Part shown: positions 8,087 to 17,574 of the stretch, in pieces
How positions within the stretch are numbered: position 1 is the first letter of the stretch
Layout of the letters: every line of letters begins with the position of its first letter
NCBI RefSeq assembly: GCF_010500245.1
Contig: NZ_JAAGOX010000013.1
Coordinates: 1 to 64,000 of the forward strand
Reading direction: 5' to 3'
DNA from: Ruegeria sp. PrR005
GTDB lineage: Bacteria > Pseudomonadota > Alphaproteobacteria > Rhodobacterales > Rhodobacteraceae
DNA: 64,000 bases
Notes under the pieces: model-generated
What the model saw: the letters and a program-made list of their open reading frames with translations, nothing else
What the model was told of the DNA's origin: nothing
The model's database searches: none
Made by a program: the position numbers and the translations under genes

Positions 8087-11000
8087 ATGAAACTCAAGTT
8101 CAAGGTTCAGCCCTATCAGACCAATGCCGTTAATGACGTGGTCGACTGCTTCACCGGCCAGCCCATGACCTCTGGCCTGACCTACCGCATCGACCCCGGC
8201 CGCACGGCGCAGACCAGCGCCTTCGAGGAAGGTTTTAAGAACGCCGACTTCGCGCTGACCGACGCGCAGATCTTGGAGAACATCCAGAAGGTTCAGCAAC
8301 GCCAGAACCTGCCCGTCACGCAGTCCCTGACGGAATTCACGACCCTGAATGCGCGGAGCGAACGTGGCCCCGTGGCCGCGACCTACAAACGCGACGCGCT
8401 GGCCGCGACCCGCGTTCACCTCGACATCGAGATGGAGACCGGCACGGGCAAGACCTACTGCTACATCAAGACCATCTTCGAGATGAACAAGCGCTACGGC
8501 TGGTCGAAGTTCATCATCATGGTGCCGTCGATCGCGATCCGCGAAGGGGTGTACAAGTCGCTGCAGATCACGGCGGACCATTTCACCGAAAGCTACGGGA
8601 AGAAGGCGCGGTTCTTCATCTACAACTCCAAGCGCCTGCACGAGTTGGAGAGCTTTTCGTCCGACGCCGGCATCAACGTGATGGTGATCAACATCCAGGC
8701 GTTCAACGCCAGCGGCAAGGACAACCGGCGCATCTACGAGGAGCTGGACGATTTCCAGACGCGCAAGCCCATCGACGTGATCGCCTCGAACCGGCCGATC
8801 CTGATCCTGGACGAGCCGCAGAAGATGGAAGGCAAGGCGACGATGGAGGCGCTGCCGAAGTTCAAGCCGCTGTTCATCATGCGCTATTCGGCGACCCACC
8901 GGACCCAGCACAATCGCGTTCACCGCCTGGACGCGCTGGACGCCTATAACCAGAAACTGGTGAAGAAGATCGCGGTCCGCGGCATCCAGACACGAGGTCT
9001 GGCCGGCACCAATGCCTACCTCTACCTAGAAGGCATCGACATCTCGAAAAAAGCCCCCGTGGCGCGGATCGAGTTGGAGGTGAAGCTGAAATCGGGCGAA
9101 ATCAAGCGTCAGCTGCGGCGGCTCGAGTTCCGCGACGACTTGTTCGTGGAGTCTGGCGAGCTGGACCAATACCGCGGATTCACGATCAGCCAAATCGATG
9201 CTGTGAACGACACCGTCGAATTCACCAACGGGGAAGTGTTGAGGGCTGGAGAGGCGAACGGTGACGTCTCAGAGCGCGACATTCGCCGCATCCAGATCCG
9301 TGAGACGATCAAAGCGCATCTGGACAAGGAAAAGCAGCTGTTCGCGCAGGGCATCAAGGTCCTGTCTCTGTTCTTCATCGACGAGGTGTTGAAGTACCGT
9401 GACTACGACCAGGCCGACGAGAAAGGCGAATATGCTCGGGTCTTCGAGGAAGAGTACGAGCTGCTGAAGGCCGAGTATCTGTCGGAGCTCGCAATCGACA
9501 ACGAGGCGTACCGGAAATATCTCGAGGGCATCGCTTCGGCCAAAACCCACAACGGGTACTTCTCGATCGACAAGAAGACGAACCGCCTCAAAGATCCTGC
9601 TGTTGGTGCCCGCTCTGTCGATTCCGACGATGTGGATGCATACGACCTGATCCTCAAGGACAAGGAACGCCTTCTTTCCTTCGCCGAACCCACTCGATTC
9701 ATCTTCTCGCACTCGGCGCTGCGTGAAGGCTGGGACAACCCGAACGTTTTTGTCATGTGCATGCTGAAGCACAGCGATAACACCATATCCCGGCGCCAGG
9801 AAGTGGGGCGTGGCCTACGGCTGAGCGTCGACCAACACGGCGACAGGATGGATCACCCAGCCGTGGTGCATGACATCAACGTGCTGACTGTGGTCGCAAG
9901 CGAGAGCTACAAGGACTTCGTGGCCGGGCTCCAGCAGGAGATCGCGGAGACCCTCTCGTCGCGCCCGAGGCAGGCAACCGAGGAGTATTTCACCGGAAAG
10001 ACGCTCTCCACCGAGCAGGGTAGCGTTGAAGTCACTGCAGCGATGGCGAAGCAAATCTACCGCTATCTGGTGAAGAATGATTACACCGACGATACGGACC
10101 AGATCTCTGCCGCCTATCACGAAGCAAAGGCCGAGGGAAAACTGGCCGACCTTCCCGACGACTTGAAGCCGCATGCGGAACAGGTGTTCCAGCTCATCGA
10201 TAGCGTCTTCAGCGACGCGCAATTGCCCAAAGTCGATGACGGCCGTAAACCCAAGACCAATCCTCTGAATGCGAATTTCGAGAAGAAAGAGTTCCAAGAG
10301 CTTTGGGCACGCATCAACCGGAAGGCGGTCTACCGGGTCGAGTTCGACTCAGTTGAGCTGATCCGCAAATGCGTCAGCGCGCTGGATAGCCAGTTGCGGG
10401 TTACTCCGTTGCAGTACACGGTTCAAATCGGCGTGCAGAACGACGGATTGACCGATGGCCAACTGCGTAGCGGCGACGGCTTCAAGGTCACGAACACGAC
10501 CACCAGTCATGGCGGTTCTGTCCACTCCCTGGTGAAGTACGACCTCGTGGGCAAAGTAGCCGAGAACGCTCAGCTGACCCGAGACACTGCAGCGTCCATT
10601 CTGGGCCAAATCACACCGGCGGTTTTCGAGCAATTCACCAAGAACCCCGAACATTTCATCGCCGAAGCGTCGCGTATCGTTGCTGAACAGAAGGCCGCGA
10701 TGGTGATCGAGCGCCTAGCCTATGATGAAGTCGACGAGCGGTACGACGTGGATATTTTCACTGCCAACCAGACCGGCCAGGATTTCTCGCGGGCAACGGC
10801 GAAGCTCAAGAACCATGTCTATGACTACGCGATCACGGACTCGGACGTGGAAAGAGCGTTCGTGCAGGAACTCGATACAAGCAGCGAAGTCGTAGTTTAC
10901 GCGAAGCTGCCGCGTGGCTTCCTGATCCCAACTCCTGTCGGGGATTACAACCCCGATTGGGCAATATCCTTCAAAGCTGGCAGCGTGCGGCACATTTACT

Positions 11001-11182
11001 TCGTAGCCGAGACTAAGGGCACGATGTCATCGATGAAACTGCGGGAAATTGAGAAGACCAAGATTGAGTGTGCGCGAAAGTTTTTTTCTGAAATCGGTCA
11101 GAAAGTCGCGCAGGATCGTGTCAAATACGACGTGGTTACGGATTTCGGCAAGCTGATGGACTTGGTCGGGCCGACGGCATGA
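8087..11182 (+). CDS. type III restriction enzyme Res subunit, helicase-nuclease
   Basis: A 1,031-residue protein. Walker [10 protein letters not shown] lies near 115-123, and the Walker B variant ILDEPQK follows. Motifs V/VI read [15 protein letters not shown] and [14 protein letters not shown], as in type III Res proteins. The C-terminus has the PD...ETK endonuclease motif: NPDWAISF near 957 and VAETKGT near 973. It should hydrolyse ATP, travel along DNA and cut after meeting unmodified sites together with Mod. It begins 8 bases after the mod stop and overlaps the GIY-YIG gene by 4. All key residues appear present, so it is probably active. Confidence 0.9.
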   Translation: MKLKFKVQPYQTNAVNDVVDCFTGQPMTSGLTYRIDPGRTAQTSAFEEGFKNADFALTDAQILENIQKVQQRQNLPVTQSLTEFTTLNARSERGPVAATYKRDALAATRVHLDIEMETGTGKTYCYIKTIFEMNKRYGWSKFIIMVPSIAIREGVYKSLQITADHFTESYGKKARFFIYNSKRLHELESFSSDAGINVMVINIQAFNASGKDNRRIYEELDDFQTRKPIDVIASNRPILILDEPQKMEGKATMEALPKFKPLFIMRYSATHRTQHNRVHRLDALDAYNQKLVKKIAVRGIQTRGLAGTNAYLYLEGIDISKKAPVARIELEVKLKSGEIKRQLRRLEFRDDLFVESGELDQYRGFTISQIDAVNDTVEFTNGEVLRAGEANGDVSERDIRRIQIRETIKAHLDKEKQLFAQGIKVLSLFFIDEVLKYRDYDQADEKGEYARVFEEEYELLKAEYLSELAIDNEAYRKYLEGIASAKTHNGYFSIDKKTNRLKDPAVGARSVDSDDVDAYDLILKDKERLLSFAEPTRFIFSHSALREGWDNPNVFVMCMLKHSDNTISRRQEVGRGLRLSVDQHGDRMDHPAVVHDINVLTVVASESYKDFVAGLQQEIAETLSSRPRQATEEYFTGKTLSTEQGSVEVTAAMAKQIYRYLVKNDYTDDTDQISAAYHEAKAEGKLADLPDDLKPHAEQVFQLIDSVFSDAQLPKVDDGRKPKTNPLNANFEKKEFQELWARINRKAVYRVEFDSVELIRKCVSALDSQLRVTPLQYTVQIGVQNDGLTDGQLRSGDGFKVTNTTTSHGGSVHSLVKYDLVGKVAENAQLTRDTAASILGQITPAVFEQFTKNPEHFIAEASRIVAEQKAAMVIERLAYDEVDERYDVDIFTANQTGQDFSRATAKLKNHVYDYAITDSDVERAFVQELDTSSEVVVYAKLPRGFLIPTPVGDYNPDWAISFKAGSVRHIYFVAETKGTMSSMKLREIEKTKIECARKFFSEIGQKVAQDRVKYDVVTDFGKLMDLVGPTA

Positions 11183-12156
11183 CAAAACCCCGCTCGATCA
11201 ACATTTTCCTGCTAGACGGCGACCCGAATGGTATTCGAGTAGCGCAAATCTCGATGTCGACGATCCAGGCGATTGCCTTCCGGCGAAATCAGCTGAAACG
11301 GGTCTGCAACGCATTCCCTGAGATCGAGAGGCCGGGTGTCTATGTGCTGATCGGCGGAGACGAGAACGAACCTGACCGCCAACTTGCCTACATCGGCGAG
11401 TCAGAGGGTGTTGGTGCACGCTTGTCCTATCACAATTCCAACGAGACTGGTCGGGATGCAAAAGTCTTCTGGACGGACACAGTCGTCCTGATCAGCAAGG
11501 ACGAGAACCTCACGAAAAGCCATGCGCGATACGTGGAGGCCTGCCTGATCAGAGGTGTCGGAAGCAATCCACGCTGGACAATCCCAAATATGAAGCGGCC
11601 ATCCGAGGATGCGGGAAAACTCCCCCTTCCAGACCGAGCTGCCATGGATGAGTTTGTCGATCAGACGAAAACCTTGGTCGGTGCACTCGGATGGGACCTA
11701 TTCCGCGAAATGCGGGGCCGCCCTGTCGAATCGACAAAGGAGGCTTTTCAACCCGTTAGCTCACAAGAGCTGAAGTTCTTCTTTCGGGGCGAGGGCTTCG
11801 CCGCCGAAATGCAGCTCGGTTCGTCTGGGGATTTTGTAGTCTTGGCTGGATCAAAGGCGCGGATCAAGACGACAACTACCATCCCACGGGGTACGACTGC
11901 GATGCGTCAGACCCTTCTGGAAACAGGCGTGCTACGGGAAGACGGAAATTTCTTGCTCTTCACCAGCGACTACAGCTTCACGTCTGCATCCGCTGCCGCA
12001 GCCACGGTGATCGGGGCCAGCGCGAACGGACGGATACTGTGGAAGCTTCCGGATGGGAGGACTTACTCGGATTGGGAAGCCAACCAAGACGGCACGAAAA
12101 CTGCGGACGGGGCATCCACCGAACTGCTCGGACGAACTCAGAGCGTAGTCGAATGA
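11179..12156 (+). CDS. GIY-YIG nuclease-like protein with DUF4357-like C-terminus
   Basis: A 325-residue protein. A GIY-YIG fold is recognisable from GVYVLIGG near 53, AYIGES near 71, a following Arg (GARLSYH) and a Glu-containing helix [11 protein letters not shown]. The C-terminal part (about 190-300, with [20 protein letters not shown] and [13 protein letters not shown]) resembles DUF4357, a module often appended to GIY-YIG proteins near methyltransferases. Expected activity: metal-dependent DNA cleavage or nicking. It overlaps the Res stop by 4 bases, so it is an integral part of the operon and gives the locus a second potential nuclease. Confidence 0.8.
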   Translation: MTKPRSINIFLLDGDPNGIRVAQISMSTIQAIAFRRNQLKRVCNAFPEIERPGVYVLIGGDENEPDRQLAYIGESEGVGARLSYHNSNETGRDAKVFWTDTVVLISKDENLTKSHARYVEACLIRGVGSNPRWTIPNMKRPSEDAGKLPLPDRAAMDEFVDQTKTLVGALGWDLFREMRGRPVESTKEAFQPVSSQELKFFFRGEGFAAEMQLGSSGDFVVLAGSKARIKTTTTIPRGTTAMRQTLLETGVLREDGNFLLFTSDYSFTSASAAAATVIGASANGRILWKLPDGRTYSDWEANQDGTKTADGASTELLGRTQSVVE

Positions 12157-12202
12157 AAAGCCTCAGAATGTATTTGATCGCCGACGTCTAGGAGAAAGAT
12201 TT

Positions 12203-14407
12203 ATGTCAGAGGACCTGGGCACACGGCCATCCTGGTTTGTCGGTGCCGCCTATAACCGCACAGAAGACCAAACACCCAGATTTCTTGCCGACGGCATCTG
12301 GGAAAACGGATACGAGGACGGAAAATACGGTGATCTCGTGCGCTCGATGCGCCCTGGAGACAAGATAGCAATCAAGTCATCCTACACGCGCAAGCGCGAT
12401 CTACCGTTCGACAATCGCGGCGCAACCGTTTCTGTGATGGCTATTAAGGCGACAGGCACGATCACTGCGAACCCAGACGACGGCAAGCAGGTAAAGGTCG
12501 ATTGGGCTCCATCTGCGCCCCCGCGCGAGTGGTACTTCTACACCAATCGTTCGACGATCTGGCGTGTTGCTCCCGGTGAATGGATGGAGGACGGGCTTCT
12601 TTCGTTCGCTTTTGATGGTCGCCCCCAAGACATTGACCGCTTCCGGAACGAGCCATTTTGGCGCGAGCGGTTCGGCGACCTGAACGGCGAACAGCGGTTC
12701 CGCTGGACAACTTTCTACAGCGCGGTCGCCACCCGGTTGCTAGACTATCGAAATGACCGCCGGCCTCTTGTCGACGGGATTCAGTCGATTTCTGGAGACC
12801 TCCCCGGTCTCGGCATCTATCTAAATGATCGCTATCCGAGCGGTGAACGAGGGCCACTCCAGGATATCTGCCCTTTCACCACAATGGGCATGTTCAACCG
12901 GTCGATGACGGATGCCAATCGTCATCTAATCGCAGGTGCTCTGGGAAAACTGCTAGGTGTAGAGGAAGCCCCTCCCGATTCATTCGAGGGAATACCAGTT
13001 CTGAATAACCAGCGGTCTTGGTTCTTCAGCTACGCTGACAAGCGTGGCGCGGATGATATCGATCGGTTGTGGGAGTTATTTGCGGCTGCAGCGGCCCTAT
13101 TGGATTCGGACCAGCAAGAATTGCGCGCGGATTTCGTGCAGGCCTATGACGCTGCCGTGGAAGTCTGGGGAGCCTCGTGGAACCTCTCGACGGGTCTATA
13201 CTGGTCGCATCCCTGGGAGTTTCCGACGCTCGACAGCAACTCGCGCGCGTACATGACTGGTCGCTTACAGATGCGGATCCCTGTTATTGGGCCACAAAAG
13301 CCTTGCAGCGGTGCAACCTATCTGAAGCTCGTCGATGACCTAAAGGCTCGCTTTGGCGAGGATAGCTACCCCGTGCACAGCTTCCCTGAGCTTTCGCTGG
13401 CATCCTGGCACTACAAGGCGCCTGATGACCCGTCCGCAGAACCAGACCTAGCTAAACCGGTTGGCACGGAGGATGAAGGCGAGTCTGCAGTTGAGACCGT
13501 CCAAGTACCCGCACCGATGGAGCCTTATTCGGTCGACGATATCCTCCGGGACGGTTCCTTCCTAGACCGCAACGAAATCGAGCGCCTTCTGGAGCGGCTC
13601 CGCACCCGGAAGAATTTGATCCTGCAGGGGCCACCGGGGACAGGAAAGACTTGGATGGCCAAGCGTCTTGCTTTCGCGCTGATGGGAGAGCGCGACGAGG
13701 CGCGAGTTCGCGCCGTCCAGTTCCACCCCAACCTCTCCTACGAGGATTTCGTGCGTGGATGGCGTCCAAGCGGTGATGGCAAATTGACCCTTGCCGACGG
13801 CGTTTTCATGGAAGCGATCCGAGCGGCGCTTGGCAGGCCAGAAGCCCGCTTCGTCGTTATCATCGAGGAGATCAACCGCGGTAACCCCGCACAGATTTTC
13901 GGCGAACTGCTTACCCTGCTCGAGGCTGGAAAACGCACGCCGCGCGAGGCGCTTGAACTCTGCTATCCCGATGCTGACGGCAAACGCCGCCCGGTTCATG
14001 TGCCCGAGAATCTCTTTGTCATTGGTACGATGAACATCGCAGACCGTTCGCTGGCGCTGGTCGACCTCGCGTTCCGGAGGCGCTTCGCCTTCGTCGGTCT
14101 TGAGCCGAGGCTGGGTGAAGCCTGGCGGCGGTGGGTAACCGAAAAAGGCGGCGTCGACCCCGCCCTCGTCGACGACATCGAACGGCGTATCGTGGCGCTG
14201 AATGCGCAGATCGGTGAGGCATTTGGCCGCCAGTTCGAGATCGGGCATAGCTACGTGACGCCGACGGCAAGACTCGAACCTGCCGCTACGCGCGAGTGGT
14301 TCAGACAGGTTGCCGAAACGGAAATCGGACCACTTCTCGATGAATACTGGTTCGATGCCCCAAAATCAGCGCGCGATGCCGTCGAGAAGCTGCTGCAGGG
14401 ATGGTGA
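12203..14407 (+). CDS. mcrB: McrB-like AAA+ GTPase with EVE-like N-terminus
   Basis: A 734-residue motor subunit of an McrBC-type, modification-dependent restriction system. The N-terminus (WFVGAAYN, then PGDKIAIKSSYTRKRDLPFD) resembles EVE/ASCH-like modified-base readers rather than the classic E. coli McrB N-domain. The AAA+ core has Walker A GPPGTGKTW near 474, Walker B VVIIEEINRGN near 551 and MNIADRSLALVD near 609, a variant of the McrB signature MNTADRS. GGAG 7-10 bases upstream supports ATG 12203. It lies 46 bases after the GIY-YIG gene in the same direction and overlaps mcrC, so it may be co-transcribed with the type III-like genes. Confidence 0.88.
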   Translation: MSEDLGTRPSWFVGAAYNRTEDQTPRFLADGIWENGYEDGKYGDLVRSMRPGDKIAIKSSYTRKRDLPFDNRGATVSVMAIKATGTITANPDDGKQVKVDWAPSAPPREWYFYTNRSTIWRVAPGEWMEDGLLSFAFDGRPQDIDRFRNEPFWRERFGDLNGEQRFRWTTFYSAVATRLLDYRNDRRPLVDGIQSISGDLPGLGIYLNDRYPSGERGPLQDICPFTTMGMFNRSMTDANRHLIAGALGKLLGVEEAPPDSFEGIPVLNNQRSWFFSYADKRGADDIDRLWELFAAAAALLDSDQQELRADFVQAYDAAVEVWGASWNLSTGLYWSHPWEFPTLDSNSRAYMTGRLQMRIPVIGPQKPCSGATYLKLVDDLKARFGEDSYPVHSFPELSLASWHYKAPDDPSAEPDLAKPVGTEDEGESAVETVQVPAPMEPYSVDDILRDGSFLDRNEIERLLERLRTRKNLILQGPPGTGKTWMAKRLAFALMGERDEARVRAVQFHPNLSYEDFVRGWRPSGDGKLTLADGVFMEAIRAALGRPEARFVVIIEEINRGNPAQIFGELLTLLEAGKRTPREALELCYPDADGKRRPVHVPENLFVIGTMNIADRSLALVDLAFRRRFAFVGLEPRLGEAWRRWVTEKGGVDPALVDDIERRIVALNAQIGEAFGRQFEIGHSYVTPTARLEPAATREWFRQVAETEIGPLLDEYWFDAPKSARDAVEKLLQGW

Positions 14408-15507
14408 CCGCCGCGACAAATCTGTCGCACGAGGCTGCGGGCTTCATCGGGCGCATCCCCGTGCGCAACATCTGGCTGCTGATGCTCTACGCGTCGGATC
14501 TGCTGAAAACGTCAGAGCGCGCGCTGGTCGACGCGGAACGCAACCCGGATGAGATCGCCGACCTCGTCGCGCGACTGCTGGCACAGGCTGTGGAGGAGCG
14601 ACAGCGCCGGCAGCTGAGTCTCGGCTATCGGCCGCGCAGCGCGGACCTCTCGCGCGTGCGGGGCCGGATCGACGTCTTGCGCACCGAGCGTCGCCAGCTG
14701 CTCGCGCGCGGCGCGGTGGCCTGTCGTTTCGTCGAACTCAGCGTCGACACGCCGCGCAACCGCTTTGTTCGCGGTGCGTTGGAAGCGGTGGCGCGATTGG
14801 TGTCACACCCGGATCTGCGCCATCGCTGCCGTCGCCTCGCCGCGGACATGCAGGCTTTGGGGGTCTCGGGTGCGATGCCGTCGCGGAGCGAGCTCAGTGC
14901 CGACCGCATCGGGCGACACGACGCGGCGGATCGCGAGATGCTGGCGGCCGCTAAGCTGGCCGTAGACCTCGTCCTGCCCACGGAGTTGGCGGGCCCCAGA
15001 CCCCTGCCGATGCCGGATCGGGAGGAACAATGGGCACGACGGCTCTTCGAGCGGGCTGTGGGCGGCTTTTACCGCGCGGTGTTGCCGTCTAGCCGCTGGG
15101 ATGTGCGAACGGGCCGTCCACTTGATTGGCCGGTCGACTGGTGCAGCGACGGCGCCCGGGACATCCTGCCTGGCATGCGGACCGACGTCGTACTCGACGA
15201 TCTGGTGGCGGACCGACGCATCGTGATTGATACAAAGTTCACCGGGATCGTCACGGCCGGTTGGCGGCGCGAAACCACGCTGCGCAGCGGATACCTTTAT
15301 CAGATCTACGCCTATCTACGGTCGCAGACCGGGCGTGGTGACTCGCTGGCCGACGTTGCCGAGGGCCTGCTACTGCACCCCGCCATCGGCGAAACGGTCG
15401 ACGAGGCAATCCTTGTGCAGGGTCATTGCATCCGGTTCGCCACAGTGGATCTCGCTGCGGATAGCGCCGCGATCCGCGCGCAACTTTTGGGCCTTTCGAT
15501 CAAGTGA
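14401..15507 (+). CDS. mcrC: McrC-like nuclease subunit
   Basis: A 368-residue partner of McrB. The N-terminal part starts with IGRIPVRNIWLLMLYASDLL, a typical McrC opening, and a PD-(D/E)XK core lies near the C-terminus (RTDVVLDDL near 260, VIDTKFTG near 275, then YLYQIYAYL). The catalytic triplet reads DTK rather than the more common ETK, which is tolerated in the superfamily. Start ATG 14401 overlaps the mcrB stop (ATGGTGA); GTG 14404 is an alternative. Role: endonuclease recruited by the McrB ring to cut modified DNA. The gene is clearly GC-richer than mcrB. Confidence 0.85.
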   Translation: MVTAATNLSHEAAGFIGRIPVRNIWLLMLYASDLLKTSERALVDAERNPDEIADLVARLLAQAVEERQRRQLSLGYRPRSADLSRVRGRIDVLRTERRQLLARGAVACRFVELSVDTPRNRFVRGALEAVARLVSHPDLRHRCRRLAADMQALGVSGAMPSRSELSADRIGRHDAADREMLAAAKLAVDLVLPTELAGPRPLPMPDREEQWARRLFERAVGGFYRAVLPSSRWDVRTGRPLDWPVDWCSDGARDILPGMRTDVVLDDLVADRRIVIDTKFTGIVTAGWRRETTLRSGYLYQIYAYLRSQTGRGDSLADVAEGLLLHPAIGETVDEAILVQGHCIRFATVDLAADSAAIRAQLLGLSIK

Positions 15508-15638
15508 TAGGGTACAGCCGGTTTCGCTACGGTCTAATAAGCTCAGCGCCGGGTGCACTTATCGACTTCCCCCCAAGGGGAGGGAAACTCATCGGGGGGG
15601 ATGATCCCCTGCAATCATCACTTCCGCAGACGCCCAGC

Positions 15639-17564
15639 TCAGTAGTCAGTCTCGACATACACCCCCGAGCAATCGTAGGCGACTGCCGCCGCCGTAGCGC
15701 CATTGTTCGTGAAGTTGCGCGGGCTCAGGAGTTGCGTGGCGGCAGGGATGTCACTGTTGAGTATCACCTCGACCACCGCCCCGCTGACCTCCTCGACCAC
15801 CCGGACGCCGATCTCGCTGCTGTTCGGGGCGGCGAGGAGCGTGAGGGTCAGGACGTTCGTCGTGCTCGCGACCGGGAAATTCGCCCCGAGATCGGTAAGC
15901 GTCGGCGCGCCGGAGGCATCGTTCTGCACCAACTGCCAGTTCGTGTGGGTGCCGCGCTGGAAGCCGATGCCGATGCAATTCACTACGGCCGAGAGCGTCA
16001 GGGTCGTGGCCAGCGCTGCCGTCGACCCGTAGAGGCCGAAGAAGCCCATACCGGTCGCCTGCAGCGTCACCAGCGAGAGCCGGTTCACATAGGTGAAGCC
16101 GCCCAGCCCATCCGCATTGCCGCGCCAGCAGACCCATCCGGCCGAGCGTTCCTCGGCCGCCGCATCGGCGGTGGCCGCGCTGGTCACGCGCCAGCGGCGC
16201 ATCGAGGTCGAGAGGTTCGTGGTAGCGAGCGTCGGCGTGGACACGGTGCCGACAGCGGTGCGCGGCATGCCGTTGGTATTGACGGTCGTGCCGGTGGAGG
16301 GCGCCCAGGTCGCGATCCGGTTCACCCCGAAATGCGGCTGCAGCGGAAAGAACCGGCCCGAGGGGCGCTGGACGTCGAGCCAACCGGCTCCGGCGCGGTC
16401 GCGGGCATAGAGGGCGATCTTGCCGGTCGGCGGCGGTGCGGGTACGGCGCTCACCGCCGGCAGCAGCACAGGCTCGGGCATCTCGACCCGGCCATTGCTG
16501 CGGTCGATCCGGAGCGCCTCGTAGAAGGCCGAGCCGTCCGGGCTGACCTTGAAGCTGAAATCGTCGCAGCCGAGAAGGCCGATCAGAGCCCGGGCCGACC
16601 AGTTGGTCTTGAAGGCGAAGCTCGCATCGTTGGCAGGCGCGGCCTTGTTGACCGTCGCCTCGATCCCGGCGCCTGCGTTGTTCAGGAGTACCGCGGGCGT
16701 GTTGACCGAGAGCCGGTTGTAGCTGTCGGCCGTCGCTCCGCCGAGGCCCAGCAACTGCGCGGTCAGGTTCGCCTGGGGCATGCCGACCTGCGTCACGGCA
16801 TTGGCGAAGGTGACGGTCGGAGTGTTGACCACCGTCGTGCCGTTCGCGCCCAAGTTCGCGGGGCCGATGTTGACGACCGTGGTCGACCCCGACGCGCCGC
16901 CGGTGCCGAGGTTCACAGTCTTGGTGAGACCACTGGTCGTCGCCCCCGTGCCCATGCCGTAGGTCGCGGTACCCGACGCCGTGCCAATGGTGGCCGTCGC
17001 GCCCGAGACCGTGACGGTGCCAGAGGCTGTCAGCGTGCCCGAGAAGGTCTTGTTGCCGGTGAAGGTCTGCGTGCCCGCGAGGATCGCCAGTTCCGAGGAG
17101 GTGTTGGGCAGCGTGTAGCTGCGGGTCGTGCCGGTGCTGATACCGGCGAGCGAGAAGACCGCCTTCTTGGTGGGATCGGCGTCGTTCACGAGGCTGAAGA
17201 CGGCGTCAGAGATGTCGCTCGGCTCGCCCATGACCTCCCAGGCGGCACCTGTCCAGACGAGCAGCACGGCCTCGTCCTCGACCCATGTCCGCCAGCCGAT
17301 GCGCGGCGGCAGGCGTAGCCAGGCGCCGTCGGACCAGAGGGCGATATTCAGGTCCCACCCCGCCCAATCGCCGGTGGCGCCGGAAGCGACGATGTAACGG
17401 TCGCCATCGGCGGGAGAACTCGGCGGCGCCGTCAGGTCCCGGTCAATAACGGAAAGCTGGACGAGCCCGTCGAGGATCCGCAGCGCCTCGTTATGGGTGA
17501 CGTGCTTCTGGGCCTGCGCCGCCAGGATGTAGGGCAGTAGGAGATGGGTCGTCGTGTCGGACAT
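15639..17564 (-). CDS. DUF2793-containing phage spike/fibre protein
   Basis: A 641-residue structural protein. The N-terminal 110 residues carry the DUF2793 signature ([46 protein letters not shown]). This domain occurs in tail or head-spike proteins of GTA-like and Rhodobacterales phages. The middle (about 150-260) is a Gly/Thr/Ser-rich run of short TGN, SGT and TVNLGTG units that should form beta-helical repeats. The C-terminus ([11 protein letters not shown] onward) looks like a receptor-binding or knob domain. It is the last gene of the rightward-starting, minus-strand late operon, converging with mcrC across 131 bases. Confidence 0.8.
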   Translation of the reverse strand: MSDTTTHLLLPYILAAQAQKHVTHNEALRILDGLVQLSVIDRDLTAPPSSPADGDRYIVASGATGDWAGWDLNIALWSDGAWLRLPPRIGWRTWVEDEAVLLVWTGAAWEVMGEPSDISDAVFSLVNDADPTKKAVFSLAGISTGTTRSYTLPNTSSELAILAGTQTFTGNKTFSGTLTASGTVTVSGATATIGTASGTATYGMGTGATTSGLTKTVNLGTGGASGSTTVVNIGPANLGANGTTVVNTPTVTFANAVTQVGMPQANLTAQLLGLGGATADSYNRLSVNTPAVLLNNAGAGIEATVNKAAPANDASFAFKTNWSARALIGLLGCDDFSFKVSPDGSAFYEALRIDRSNGRVEMPEPVLLPAVSAVPAPPPTGKIALYARDRAGAGWLDVQRPSGRFFPLQPHFGVNRIATWAPSTGTTVNTNGMPRTAVGTVSTPTLATTNLSTSMRRWRVTSAATADAAAEERSAGWVCWRGNADGLGGFTYVNRLSLVTLQATGMGFFGLYGSTAALATTLTLSAVVNCIGIGFQRGTHTNWQLVQNDASGAPTLTDLGANFPVASTTNVLTLTLLAAPNSSEIGVRVVEEVSGAVVEVILNSDIPAATQLLSPRNFTNNGATAAAVAYDCSGVYVETDY

Positions 17565-17574
17565 GGGATGGCCT

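Noticed and set aside
15568-15581. Terminator between mcrC and the DUF2793 gene
   Set aside because: TCCCC-CCAA-GGGGA could fold, but the stem is short and no T-run follows on either strand.
15508-15638. Left attachment site of the prophage matched to the region near 58750
   Set aside because: Only a shared TTTCGCTA could be found by eye, which is expected by chance. Serine recombinase core sites are too short to call without the empty site.
15504-17318. Long plus-strand open frame (about 604 codons) opposite the DUF2793 gene
   Set aside because: Arg/Gly/Ala-rich composition with no domain, caused by strong third-position GC bias of the real minus-strand gene. The same applies to plus-strand frames at 18454-20775, 25054-27285 and 31585-33465, and the minus-strand frame at 60862-62703.
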